The notes below the pieces were generated by a model that worked only from the letters and a program-made list of their open reading frames with translations, was not told the origin of the DNA and did no database searches. 63,235 nucleotides of DNA from CAXDOZ01 sp963991145 (GTDB taxonomy: Bacteria; Bacteroidota; Bacteroidia; Chitinophagales; JABDMM01). The position numbers and the translations under genes are program-made. Within the stretch, counting starts at the first letter, position 1. The number at the start of each line of letters is the position of its first letter. This document shows positions 34,465 to 43,100 of this stretch, piece after piece. Where the stretch lies: assembly GCA_963991145.1 (NCBI GenBank), contig CAXDOZ010000002.1, positions 1 to 63,235 on the forward strand. Direction: 5' to 3'.

Positions 34465-35880
34465 ATGTTTGAGAGAGAGGATGATGACTTTTCAAGAGAT
34501 GATATTGCTTCAATGGTGAAGCAATTCGAAGAGGCACTAGAAAACAATATTCAGGCCTTCTTCGATCACTCTGCTTTCGAATACATTATTGATTATTACG
34601 AGGATCAAAGAGAGTACGATCGCGCTCTTGCTGCAGTGGATGCAGCTTTGTCCCAATACCCATTTTCTTCAGGCTTAATGACAAAACAGGCGCAACTCCT
34701 TGCTGAGGAGCGCAGATATGATGAAGCATGGGAGATTCTTGACAAGGCTGAAACTCTGGATCCAAATGAGTTGAACATATTCCTTGTGAGAGCAGATATC
34801 TGTGTTTGGATGGGCAAGCACGAGGAAGCGGTTCGTCAGATCCAAAAGGCATTGGATATCACGGATGAATCAGAACACGATGATATCTATCTGGAATTAG
34901 CGGATGTTTACGAGGATTGGGAGAAATATCTCGAGGTCATCGACTGCATGAAGAAAGCTCTCTACATCAATCCAAAGAATCCGGAAGCTCTGAACCGAAT
35001 TTGGTTTGCCTATGAGCTTACAGAGGATTACGAAGATTCGATGAAGTTCCACACCGAGTTTATCGATATTGAGCCATACAGCTTTATTGCCTGGTATAAT
35101 CTCGCTCATGCTTGCGCAGGGTTAGGATTGTACGACAAGGCCAAAGAGGCATTCGATTATGCTATTGCGATCAATGAGCGCTTTGATGCTGCCTACACTG
35201 ATTGTGGGGATCTGTTATTTAATGATGGTCGTTTCCGCGATGCCCTTGAATACTACCATGAAGTATTGAAATTCATGCAGGCTCCAAGGAAAGAGTTGCT
35301 GATCTCAATGGCATCCTGCTATTCGAAGTTGGAAGAGTATAAAAGGGCGCGGTACTACCTGCGCAAGTGTTTGAACTTAGATCCTGGCTACGCCGATGCC
35401 TATTACAGGATCGCAGAGAATTACAGAGAAGAGGAGAACTGGGAAAAGGCATTGACTTATTTCGATAGGGCGGTAAAACTTTCTCCAAAGGATACTGATT
35501 TCATGACTGGTCTGGCTGATGCTTACTTTAACCTTGGCAGAGCCGATGAATCAATAGAGCTTTATCAGCAGATCGTTGATCTTGACCCGAGAGACCGTGA
35601 GCATTGGATCAATCTGGCGGCAGCCTTATTCGATTCTGAAGCTTATGAGGAATCACTTGAGGTTCTTGAGAAATCTGAGAAGCTCTTTGGAGATAATGCT
35701 TACATCTTCTATGTGAAAGCTGCCTTCCAATACTACCTCGGACATAAAAGCGAAGCTTTAGTGAATCTTCAAAAGGGTTTGCTAAAAAACTACGGGGACC
35801 ACCTGCTCATCTTCAGCATCAATCCCGATATGGAACAGGATGCCGATGTGATGGAAGTGATAGAGCAGTACGGGATCTGA
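34465..35880 (+). CDS. Tetratricopeptide-repeat protein, cytoplasmic
   Basis: 471 residues made almost wholly of TPR units of 34 residues. Recurrent signatures include YDRALAAVDAALSQYP, YDEAWEILDKAETLDPNE, YLEVIDCMKKALYINPKNPEA, YDKAKEAFDYAIAINERFDAAY, YKRARYYLRKCLNLDPGYADAYY and WEKALTYFDRAVKLSPKD. About ten units can be counted. There is no signal peptide or membrane segment. Such solenoids are protein-interaction scaffolds; the partner is unknown. Acidic N-terminus (FEREDDDFSRDD). Stand-alone gene with its own -7 box, divergent from the M1 peptidase gene. Confidence 0.88.
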   Translation: MFEREDDDFSRDDIASMVKQFEEALENNIQAFFDHSAFEYIIDYYEDQREYDRALAAVDAALSQYPFSSGLMTKQAQLLAEERRYDEAWEILDKAETLDPNELNIFLVRADICVWMGKHEEAVRQIQKALDITDESEHDDIYLELADVYEDWEKYLEVIDCMKKALYINPKNPEALNRIWFAYELTEDYEDSMKFHTEFIDIEPYSFIAWYNLAHACAGLGLYDKAKEAFDYAIAINERFDAAYTDCGDLLFNDGRFRDALEYYHEVLKFMQAPRKELLISMASCYSKLEEYKRARYYLRKCLNLDPGYADAYYRIAENYREEENWEKALTYFDRAVKLSPKDTDFMTGLADAYFNLGRADESIELYQQIVDLDPRDREHWINLAAALFDSEAYEESLEVLEKSEKLFGDNAYIFYVKAAFQYYLGHKSEALVNLQKGLLKNYGDHLLIFSINPDMEQDADVMEVIEQYGI

Positions 35881-35883
35881 TTT

Positions 35884-35962
35884 GCAAAATTGCAGATATG
35901 CAAAATTGCAAATTGATGTGCTGATGAATTTCCGGATTATCCCATTATCCTATTACCCCATT
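35884..35962. repeat. Intergenic low-complexity repeat tract
   Basis: The 99-bp gap between the TPR gene and the DUF368 gene holds two copies of GCAAAATTGCA 16 nt apart (35884-35894 and 35900-35910). Then CATTATCCTATTACCCCATT at 35943-35962 recurs exactly inside both copies of the 95-bp repeat near 40.4 and 40.7 kb. It is non-coding; function unknown. Confidence 0.6.
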
Positions 35963-35979
35963 TTACGTTTCTTTGCCCG

Positions 35980-36933
35980 ATGAATTACATCGCACTCTTT
36001 CTTAAAGGTGTTGCAATGGGCGCAGCCAATGTGATCCCGGGCGTTTCAGGAGGCACAATTGCCTTTGTTTCCGGTATTTACGAGCGCTTGATAAAAGCAA
36101 TCAAATCATTTGATCCCGAGGCTCTGAAGTTTCTCTTGAAGTTTGATCTGAAGGGTTTTGCTAAACACACCGATCTGCTTTGGTTAGGGGTCTTGTTTGC
36201 TGGAGTGGGAGCAAGTGTAATAACCCTGGCAAAGCTTCTTGAGTTTTTATTTTGTCGTTATGAGATTCTAACTCTCGCCTTCTTTTTCGGATTGATCCTG
36301 GCCTCTGTTTATCTGGTTGGGAAATACATTGAAAAGTGGAATACCCAAACCGTAGCTGGAGTGATAATCGGGACAGCAATTGCAGTTTCAATTGGCTTCC
36401 TCAGTCCGGCTAATGCAAATGATGGATTCATCTATGTTTTCATTTGTGGGATGGTAGCTATTAGCAGCATGATCCTTCCTGGACTGTCGGGATCATATGT
36501 CCTGCTATTAATGGGAAATTACCTTCTCATTCTTGGAGCTATCTCAAATCTTGAGTTTAAGATCCTAATACCTTTTGCTTTAGGATGCGGAATTGGATTA
36601 GTGGCATTCTCCAATCTTGTGGCATGGATGTTTGATAAGGCCCGAGATCTGGTAATGTCTCTGTTAACTGGATTTGTTTTTGGCTCGCTCTACATTATTT
36701 GGCCCTGGAAGACAACCGTCTTCAAAGAGAATTCGGCAGGAGAATTTATCGATAAGAAAGGAACTATTCTTTCAGCAGACCAGCTCTGCACTGAAGGAAT
36801 CGTTTTGAGTTATGAGCGATATCTACCGGGAATGGAACAAAACCTTATTCCTGCTCTTGGATTGATTCTGGCTGGTATTGGAGTTGTTCTTCTAATCGAG
36901 TTTCTGGGTAGGGATAAACCAGAAACGGCTTAG
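35980..36933 (+). CDS. DUF368 family undecaprenyl-phosphate transporter (PopT-type)
   Basis: 317 residues, polytopic. The family hallmark is a duplicated re-entrant motif: NVIPGVSGGTIAFVSGIYE (20-25 core PGVSGG) and, in the second half, MILPGLSGSYVLLLMGNY. DUF368 proteins have been shown in other bacteria to recycle undecaprenyl phosphate across the cytoplasmic membrane, returning the carrier for peptidoglycan and surface glycan synthesis. The assignment here is by motif and length. ATG start. A GTG-started aroE follows after 18 bp on the same strand, a likely co-transcript without obvious functional link. Confidence 0.88.
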   Translation: MNYIALFLKGVAMGAANVIPGVSGGTIAFVSGIYERLIKAIKSFDPEALKFLLKFDLKGFAKHTDLLWLGVLFAGVGASVITLAKLLEFLFCRYEILTLAFFFGLILASVYLVGKYIEKWNTQTVAGVIIGTAIAVSIGFLSPANANDGFIYVFICGMVAISSMILPGLSGSYVLLLMGNYLLILGAISNLEFKILIPFALGCGIGLVAFSNLVAWMFDKARDLVMSLLTGFVFGSLYIIWPWKTTVFKENSAGEFIDKKGTILSADQLCTEGIVLSYERYLPGMEQNLIPALGLILAGIGVVLLIEFLGRDKPETA

Positions 36934-36951
36934 TCTCATTACCTTTCCAAA

Positions 36952-37689
36952 GTGGGAAATGAACGCACATTCGGACTGATCGGAGCGCAGCTCCAACACA
37001 GTTTTTCTCAAGACTATTTTAGAAGGAAGTTTAAGCAAGAAAGCATTGATGATGCCGATTACAAGAACTTCGAGCTCGGCGTAATAGATGAGTTTACTCA
37101 ACTGATCCTGGAGAATTACTGCATTCGCGGTTTGAATGTTACGATACCCTACAAGGAACAGATCATTCCATTTCTTGATGAGCTAGAGCCAGATGCAGCT
37201 GTCATTGGCGCGGTAAACACCATCCAATTCAAAGATGGTTTGCTAAAGGGTTTTAACACCGACCACATTGGCTTTAGAGACAGTTTGAAACCACTGTTGC
37301 TGGATCACCATAAGAAAGCTCTTGTACTTGGTACAGGTGGTTCGAGTAAAGCAGTGAGATTCGCTCTGGCAGAATTGGGGATTGAGATTTCAGGAGTGTC
37401 CAGAGATCCAAAAGAAGGTGACCTTTCCTACTTGCAGCTGACTTCAGAAATCATTTCAAATCACAAGTTGATCATCAATACGACTCCTCTGGGAATGTAT
37501 CCTGCTATAAATGATGCGCCTGAAATACCATATGATTCAATAGGAAGGAAACATCTGCTTTACGATCTGATCTACAATCCGGAGGAAACAGTCTTTCTCA
37601 GAAAGGGGAAGGAGAGAGGAGCAGAAGTGAAAAATGGAGAGGAGATGCTGATCCTGCAAGCTGAGGCTGCCTGGGATATCTGGAATTAA
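36952..37689 (+). CDS. aroE: Shikimate dehydrogenase
   Basis: 245 residues, a little shorter than E. coli AroE. The catalytic Lys68 is in LNVTIPYKE and Asp104 in FNTDHIGF. The NADP-binding loop LGTGGSSKAV is near 125-134, followed by NTTPLGMYP. It reduces 3-dehydroshikimate to shikimate in aromatic amino acid synthesis. The start is GTG at 36952, 18 bp after the DUF368 stop; the nearby ATG at 36959 is in a different frame. The stop (TAA, 37687-37689) interlocks with the stop of convergent rmuC through TTAA. Confidence 0.92.
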   Translation: MGNERTFGLIGAQLQHSFSQDYFRRKFKQESIDDADYKNFELGVIDEFTQLILENYCIRGLNVTIPYKEQIIPFLDELEPDAAVIGAVNTIQFKDGLLKGFNTDHIGFRDSLKPLLLDHHKKALVLGTGGSSKAVRFALAELGIEISGVSRDPKEGDLSYLQLTSEIISNHKLIINTTPLGMYPAINDAPEIPYDSIGRKHLLYDLIYNPEETVFLRKGKERGAEVKNGEEMLILQAEAAWDIWN

Positions 37690-39008
37690 TCTTCTATCTC
37701 AAGCGGCTCGTTTTCTTCTGTTGAGCCAATGGCGTCCTGCATCATTCCGGTGTCGATTGACTTTGAGGATTTGGCACCCATCTTTTTCAGGTTTTCGATC
37801 TTCCCAACAATGTTCCCTCTGCCATCAACCAGTTTGTTTCTGGCCTCCAGATAGGTCTTCTTGGAGGTATCAATTTGCCTTCCAAGCTTTTCAAGATCCT
37901 CTACGAAGCCAACAAATTTATCGTAGAGCTTTCCGGCCTCTTCAGCAATTTTTGTCGCATTTCGAGTCTGGTTTTCCTGACGCCAAATACTGGCAATTGC
38001 TCTCAAACTTGCAAGCAGGGTAGAGGGAGATGCAATTACAATTTGCTGGTCAAGGGCTTTTGTGAATAAGCTATCATCCAATGATAATGCAAGACTAAAG
38101 GCTGGCTCAACCGGGATAAAGAGAAAAACAAAATCCAATGTTTTCACTCCATTGAGGTTCTGATAGCGCTTTTCAGAAAGTTCCTTGATATGCTTCCGAA
38201 CAGAGTCGAGGTGAGCTTTAGCTGCCTGCTCTCTCTCTTCATCGGTATCTGCATTTACAAATCGGTCATAGGCAACCAGTGAAACTTTAGAATCAATGAT
38301 CAGGTCCTTATCATCCGGGAGGTGAACGATCACATCCGGTTTCCTTGAGCCTCCTGTTTCATCATCAGTAAGATTGCTCTGAGTTTCGTACTCTACACCT
38401 TTCTTTAAACCTGAATGCTCTAACAGTTTCTCCAGAATTTGCTCACCCCAGGTACCCTGAGTTTTGGATTCGCCTCGAAGTGCCTTTACCAGACTCTGAG
38501 CATCTTCCGACATCTGGTTATTCAACCTTGTCAGGTTTGTGATCTGTTCTTTCAGAGTGGCGTGATGCTCTATGCTTTCTTTTGAGTTCTTTTCTACCTT
38601 CTCCTCGAAGTTTTTGATCTTCTCTGAAAGAGGATTCAGAAGCGTTTGCAGGCTTTCTTTATTGGTTTCTTTGAAGGACTTTCCTTTCTCCTCGAAGATC
38701 TTGTTTGCAAGATTCTCAAACTCACGAGTCATTTCTCTTCTCACCCTCGCGATCTCTTCTTGCTGTTCACTTAGCTTTTGCTCTAGATTTTCATTGTTTG
38801 CTCTTTCGGCAGCAATCTCAGAGATCACTTTCTCCTTTGCTTCTCTTTCGATCTTCAGCTCGCTGGCACTATCATTTAACTGTTCTTCAAGTGAGCGAAC
38901 ACGCTCTTCCAGAATTCCACTATTGTCCTCCTCTCTCTTTGAACGAGCAAAGAAAAAGCCAGCGACCGCACCAACGATCAATCCAATTATCAAAAATCCG
39001 TAACTCAT
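37686..39008 (-). CDS. rmuC: DNA recombination protein RmuC family
   Basis: 440 residues. An N-terminal membrane helix (YGFLIIGLIVGAVAGFFFA) is followed by a long coiled coil (about 30-190) and the PD-(D/E)XK-related RmuC nuclease domain. The latter has GTWGEQILEKLLEHSGLKKGVEYETQ and KPDVIVHLPDDKDLIIDSKVSLVAYDRF, where the D...D-x-K pattern corresponds to the nuclease core. RmuC limits certain recombination or inversion events in E. coli. The acidic C-terminus ends LEIED. ATG start; transcribed divergently from proline dehydrogenase. Confidence 0.93.
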   Translation of the reverse strand: MSYGFLIIGLIVGAVAGFFFARSKREEDNSGILEERVRSLEEQLNDSASELKIEREAKEKVISEIAAERANNENLEQKLSEQQEEIARVRREMTREFENLANKIFEEKGKSFKETNKESLQTLLNPLSEKIKNFEEKVEKNSKESIEHHATLKEQITNLTRLNNQMSEDAQSLVKALRGESKTQGTWGEQILEKLLEHSGLKKGVEYETQSNLTDDETGGSRKPDVIVHLPDDKDLIIDSKVSLVAYDRFVNADTDEEREQAAKAHLDSVRKHIKELSEKRYQNLNGVKTLDFVFLFIPVEPAFSLALSLDDSLFTKALDQQIVIASPSTLLASLRAIASIWRQENQTRNATKIAEEAGKLYDKFVGFVEDLEKLGRQIDTSKKTYLEARNKLVDGRGNIVGKIENLKKMGAKSSKSIDTGMMQDAIGSTEENEPLEIED

Positions 39009-39132
39009 AATTTCGCTGTGACTTGTTTAAAGGTAAACTCAATCGGCTGCTAAGCCTCCTCACTAATCAACATGTTACTAAGGTATTTGAGTAAACCGCA
39101 ACCTATCTGCGCTGTTAAATCTTACCTAATCT

Positions 39133-39140
39133 TATCTTTG
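39133..39140 (+). promoter_or_regulatory. -7 element of the proline dehydrogenase promoter (TATCTTTG)
   Basis: Exact TAnnTTTG followed by CACC, 15 bp upstream of the ATG at 39156. Its position rules in favour of the 39156 start, because the longer frame from 39072 would begin upstream of the promoter. The -33 position has only a partial match (CTGTT). Confidence 0.6.
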
Positions 39141-39155
39141 CACCAAGTACTAGTT

Positions 39156-40343
39156 ATGCCCAATTCCGAATCTATTTCTTTCGACAACACTGAGCTTGCT
39201 TACAAGCATCTGAGCAGGAAGGAATTGAACCATGCGACCAAGCTATTCAAATTGCTCAATCAACGCTCATTGGTGAGTCTGGGGACAGCAATGACGGAGA
39301 TAGCAATGAAGATCCACTTGCCGATCACTCCCTTTGTGAAGCCGATCATTTTTGACCATTTCTGCGGCGGAGAAACACTTGCTGAAACAAAGAAGCTGGT
39401 CAACAAGCTCGCCACATATGATATGGGTGTGATGCTTAACTACGGGGTGGAAGCGATCAAATCTGAAAAGGGCTTTGACCAAACACTTGCCATCAATACA
39501 GAAGCGGTTGAATACGCAGCTGAGAACCCAACGGTTCAGGTTGTTTGTGTCAAGGTTTCAGGCTTTGGACGATTCGAACTCTTCGAAAAGAAACAGGCAC
39601 AAGGCGAACTTAGTGAAGAAGAACAGATTGAGTACAATCGAATTCTTAACCGCCTTGATTCCCTATGTAAGCGCGCAGTAGAACTTGGTGTTTGTTTGTA
39701 CATGGATGCAGAAGAAACCTGGATTCAGGATGTTCTTGACGAGATCACAAATGATCTGATGAAGAAGTATAATAAGGGGAATGCCTGGATCTACAATACT
39801 TTCCAAATGTATCGTCATGATCGCCTTGAGTATTTAAGGGAGATGATTGGCCTAGCAAAGGCAGAAGGCTTTGTTCTCGGAGCCAAGCTTGTACGTGGAG
39901 CTTATGTAGAAAAGGAAAGAGAGTACGCGAAAGATCACGGTTTAACAGACCCTATTCAACCCAATAAGGCAGCCACCGACCGCGATTACGACCTGGCTGT
40001 AACTCTATGCTTTGAGAACCTCGACCATGTTGCGGTTTGTATCGCATCTCATAATGAAGAATCAAACCTAAGGGCAGTTGATATTATGGATCAAATGGGA
40101 ATTGATAGAAAGCACCCGAACATCTGGTTTTCTCAACTCTATGGAATGGGAGACCATATCTCATTTAACCTTGCAGCCTTCGGAGTCAATGCAACAAAGT
40201 ATGTTCCCTATGGTCCGGTTGATAAAGTGATTCCTTACCTGATTCGTCGAGCCGATGAGAACAGCTCAGTTGGTGGACAGATGAGTAGGGAGCTTAAGCT
40301 GCTTATCGCAGAACAGAAAAGACGCCGAACGCAAGGGAAATAG
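39156..40343 (+). CDS. Proline dehydrogenase (FAD-dependent)
   Basis: 395 residues from ATG 39156 (MPNSESISFDNTELAYKHLS). The PutA-type TIM barrel carries FAD/substrate motifs: LYMDAEETWIQ, GAKLVRGAYVEKEREYA, CIASHNEESN, QLYGMGDHISFNL and the terminal YVPYGPVDKVIPYLIRRADENSSV. The Arg residues of RRADE bind the proline carboxylate. It oxidises proline to pyrroline-5-carboxylate. No P5C dehydrogenase is fused; the separate enzyme must be elsewhere. It is preceded by a clear -7 box and faces the RND transporter gene across a repeat-containing gap. Confidence 0.94.
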   Translation: MPNSESISFDNTELAYKHLSRKELNHATKLFKLLNQRSLVSLGTAMTEIAMKIHLPITPFVKPIIFDHFCGGETLAETKKLVNKLATYDMGVMLNYGVEAIKSEKGFDQTLAINTEAVEYAAENPTVQVVCVKVSGFGRFELFEKKQAQGELSEEEQIEYNRILNRLDSLCKRAVELGVCLYMDAEETWIQDVLDEITNDLMKKYNKGNAWIYNTFQMYRHDRLEYLREMIGLAKAEGFVLGAKLVRGAYVEKEREYAKDHGLTDPIQPNKAATDRDYDLAVTLCFENLDHVAVCIASHNEESNLRAVDIMDQMGIDRKHPNIWFSQLYGMGDHISFNLAAFGVNATKYVPYGPVDKVIPYLIRRADENSSVGGQMSRELKLLIAEQKRRRTQGK

Positions 40344-40718
40344 GTGATGGTTTCTTTATTGAATGTAGTTAATGTGGCTAATGTGGTCAATGAGTTTGAG
40401 ATTGATTGTAGGGCCACAACTCTAATTTTCACATTATCCTATTACCCCATTACCATATTATCGATTAGTAAGTAGGGGTGGGTTTAAAAACGTTTGTGCC
40501 ACCTCTAACCCTTCGCTGCAAGCTACGGGTTACGCGGCCCTGTGATCAAGATCGTAGTTCTACTCTAGAGTTCTTTGTGGCATTTAGTATCTGCAGGAAT
40601 TGCATTTGTTGTTGTACTGCCTTCACAAGTTAATGTGGTTAATGTGATCAATGAGTTTGAGATTGATTGTAGGGCCACAACTCTAATTTTCACATTATCC
40701 TATTACCCCATTACCATA
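40344..40718. other. 375-bp intergenic gap between convergent genes; repeat-bearing, no gene seen
   Basis: This is the only gene-free stretch over 300 bp. It contains two near-identical 95-bp direct repeats around a 166-bp spacer. Short frames can be drawn but none has coding character. The spacer contains nested complementary segments: TGCCAC (40498-40503) with GTGGCA (40577-40582), CTCTA with TAGAG inside these, and TAACCC with GGGTTA further in. It could therefore fold as RNA or act as a bidirectional terminator. No T-run follows, so a standard intrinsic terminator is not supported. Confidence 0.6.
40367..40461. repeat. 95-bp direct repeat, copy 1
   Basis: Aligns without gaps to 40628-40722 with two differences (GTGGCTA/GTGGTTA near the start and GTGGTCA/GTGATCA). 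It begins AGTTAATGTGG, contains AGGGCCACAACTC and ends in the ATTACC-rich tract CATTATCCTATTACCCCATT plus ACCATATTAT. Confidence 0.93.
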
Positions 40719-40722
40719 TTAT
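40628..40722. repeat. 95-bp direct repeat, copy 2
   Basis: Second copy in the same orientation, 93 of 95 positions identical to copy 1. Its last 4 bp cover the stop codon (40719-40721) of the minus-strand transporter gene, so the duplication reaches exactly to the gene end. Confidence 0.93.
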
Positions 40723-42962
40723 TTTATCTTCCACGCTCTTACCAGAACCGGAATAATCAGCAGATCTGCAAAAAGAGCAGTAAACAGGGTCAGACTTATC
40801 AGCAGCCCTGCATTAAAAGTGGCTGGGTTCTTTGAGAAAAGCAGAATTGAGAATCCAACGAAAAGAATGACAGTGGTGATCAGGATCGCTTGCCCGGTCT
40901 CAATAAAGGTATGTCGGAGGGCGCGTTCGGTGCTTCTGCCCTTGGCAAGCTCAAGCTTGAATTTTGAAAGGAAGTGAATGGTATCGTCGACAGCAATTCC
41001 AAAACTGATCGCGAAGATGATGCTAGTTGGTGCGTCGAATTGAATATTCAGGAATCCGATCGCAGCTGCACCTACTACAAGTGGTAAAAGATTCGGTACC
41101 AGAGAAATGACCACCATTTTGAAATTCTTAAACAGTAATGCCATCAGTAAACTCACAGCCAGGAATGCTATCATTAATCCGGTGATCAAACTCTGACGCA
41201 GATACACATTGTTTTTGTCAACCAGAATTCCAGTACCTGTTTGTCTAAAGGTTGCTATATCCGGGTCAGTGTACGTAGTAATGAAGCTGTCAACCTTTCC
41301 CTGAATAAGCCTAATATCCTCAAATCCGATGTCTCTGATCTGACCGGAAATCCGCGCGAAGCGCAGATCCTCGCTTACTAAAATATTGACATCCCCTTTG
41401 ATTGGTGAACCAAAAGTAGACTCTAGTTTCTTCAACTTCTTTTCAGTAGTCGGAAGTTTATAGTAGGATTGTACATCTCCCCAATAGCCTCGGTTTAAGC
41501 TCTTATACAAGGTTGTGACTGAATTCACAGCCCCGATCTCCGGTATGGTCTTAAGGAGCTGTTCGATAGTATCAATCTGCTCCAGGACAGCTAGATCAGT
41601 AACCTGCATACTATCACCTGCGGTGACCATAATTTCAAAAGGCCTGAATCCATAAAATTGCTTCTCGAAGAATTCAAAGTCGGCAATGATCCTCGAATCG
41701 CGAGGTATGGTATTATAGACCTTCGTATCGTCAGTTATGCTTGATATGCCCCAGGCAGAAATTCCAATCACGATTGCTATCCCAACCAGGATCTCTCTTG
41801 GTCTTTGCTTTGTGAAATAGTAGAACCCGAGAAGCCATTTCTTCATCCACTTCAGATTCGCTCGCGGACGTTGAATTCGCTCGACCTTCACTCCGGCAAG
41901 TATGGCGCTTACAAAAAGGATCACCGTGATATAAGCGATCATTACTCCAATTGCACAAGTAATTCCAAACAATCTTATCGGAACAATTCTCGAAGTAAGA
42001 AGTGTGGTGAAACCAATAGCAGTTGTAAGTGAGGTCATTAATGTAGCGACACCAATTTCTCTAATGGTAATATTTAGCGCTTGGCGCCGATTATAACCCT
42101 TCTGTAATTGATCGGTATAATTGGAGAAGACATGTACCACATCAGATATCCCTACAATTACCATCAGAACCGGATAAAGCGCGCTTACCAGATCGAGTGG
42201 AGTTTTAGATATTGCTACATAACCCATGAAGAGCGACATGGATATTCCCACAGCCAGCAGAGCAATTACTACAGCTGCCAATCTTCGGAAGATCAGCCAA
42301 AACACGAGGGCAACCAATAAGGCTGAAAGTGCTGTGCTGATAATGAATTCCTGCTGTTGCAGTTCAACGATCTCCTTTTGAAAGAAGGCTTTCCCGAGTA
42401 GATGAATGTCCTCTAATCCGGCATCGGCCGCCAGGCTGTCAATTTGCCGGATCAATAAGGCACTTTCTGGCTGTCCAAGGCTGTCGAGGGTCTTAACAAT
42501 GATACACAAGGTCTTGCCATCCGCTGAGACCATTCGACCATTATAGCGCTCGTCCTGAGCGATCCAGGCACTATCGCGTGCGAGCTTTTCAGGATCCTCG
42601 AAGTTCAAAACAGGGTAGGAGGTAACGAGGAATTGTGCTTTTACAAATCTCCTTTCAACAGTAACCGAGGTACTTGCCTTTACATATTCAAGGCTGTCAC
42701 AAGCTCTGGTAAGGAGATGAGCTTTTGCCAGGAATGCAGAATCGTAAATACTGGGTTCATTCTGGATACCGATCAGTACGAAGTTGTCGTCTGGTTCAAA
42801 ATGAGTTCTGAACTCGTTAAAGAAGTCTACGTCCTCATCTCCATCGGGGAAGAACCGTTCGAAATCATAAATGAACTGGATATCCTGTGCTCTCCACAAG
42901 CTGATCGCTGTTAAGCATACAAAGGCAATTAGGATAGGAAGCCTGAACTTGAGGATAAACAT
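40719..42962 (-). CDS. RND/MMPL superfamily exporter with sterol-sensing-like domains
   Basis: 747 residues in two homologous halves, each with one helix, a ~130-200-residue periplasmic domain and five more helices. The first half has ISDVVHVFSNYTDQLQKGYNRRQALNITIREIG and the second has GIAVDDTIHFLSKFKLELAKGRSTERALRHTF; these are the paired helix-4 motifs of COG1033-type predicted exporters. It starts KFRLPILIAFVCLTAISLW. Members are linked to lipid or hopanoid transport; the substrate here is unknown. ATG start at 42962. The stop codon lies in the end of repeat copy 2. Confidence 0.9.
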   Translation of the reverse strand: MFILKFRLPILIAFVCLTAISLWRAQDIQFIYDFERFFPDGDEDVDFFNEFRTHFEPDDNFVLIGIQNEPSIYDSAFLAKAHLLTRACDSLEYVKASTSVTVERRFVKAQFLVTSYPVLNFEDPEKLARDSAWIAQDERYNGRMVSADGKTLCIIVKTLDSLGQPESALLIRQIDSLAADAGLEDIHLLGKAFFQKEIVELQQQEFIISTALSALLVALVFWLIFRRLAAVVIALLAVGISMSLFMGYVAISKTPLDLVSALYPVLMVIVGISDVVHVFSNYTDQLQKGYNRRQALNITIREIGVATLMTSLTTAIGFTTLLTSRIVPIRLFGITCAIGVMIAYITVILFVSAILAGVKVERIQRPRANLKWMKKWLLGFYYFTKQRPREILVGIAIVIGISAWGISSITDDTKVYNTIPRDSRIIADFEFFEKQFYGFRPFEIMVTAGDSMQVTDLAVLEQIDTIEQLLKTIPEIGAVNSVTTLYKSLNRGYWGDVQSYYKLPTTEKKLKKLESTFGSPIKGDVNILVSEDLRFARISGQIRDIGFEDIRLIQGKVDSFITTYTDPDIATFRQTGTGILVDKNNVYLRQSLITGLMIAFLAVSLLMALLFKNFKMVVISLVPNLLPLVVGAAAIGFLNIQFDAPTSIIFAISFGIAVDDTIHFLSKFKLELAKGRSTERALRHTFIETGQAILITTVILFVGFSILLFSKNPATFNAGLLISLTLFTALFADLLIIPVLVRAWKIK

Positions 42963-43100
42963 TACAGTGGCAAGAACGCTTTAGATACCAATTGGTTGAA
43001 TAAACCTGTGTTGAAAGAATTTGACTTCAATTTTCGACGGAAGGCCTTTAATTTGATTACAAGACTACGAGAAATTCTATTGGCCTGAATACCGAGGAGC

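Noticed and set aside
38572..39010. Long antisense frames over rmuC (143 and 101 codons)
   Set aside because: They mirror the Glu/Lys-rich coiled coil on the other strand (Ser/Leu/Phe-rich translation), have no domain and no promoter; rmuC explains the region.
39072..39155. N-terminal extension of proline dehydrogenase from ATG 39072
   Set aside because: The 28 extra residues are not family-like and the TATCTTTG promoter element lies inside them, so transcription would begin after this ATG.
40367..40722. 95-bp repeats as attachment sites of an integrated element
   Set aside because: They enclose only 166 bp with no integrase, transposase or cargo, and there is no tRNA gene next to them.
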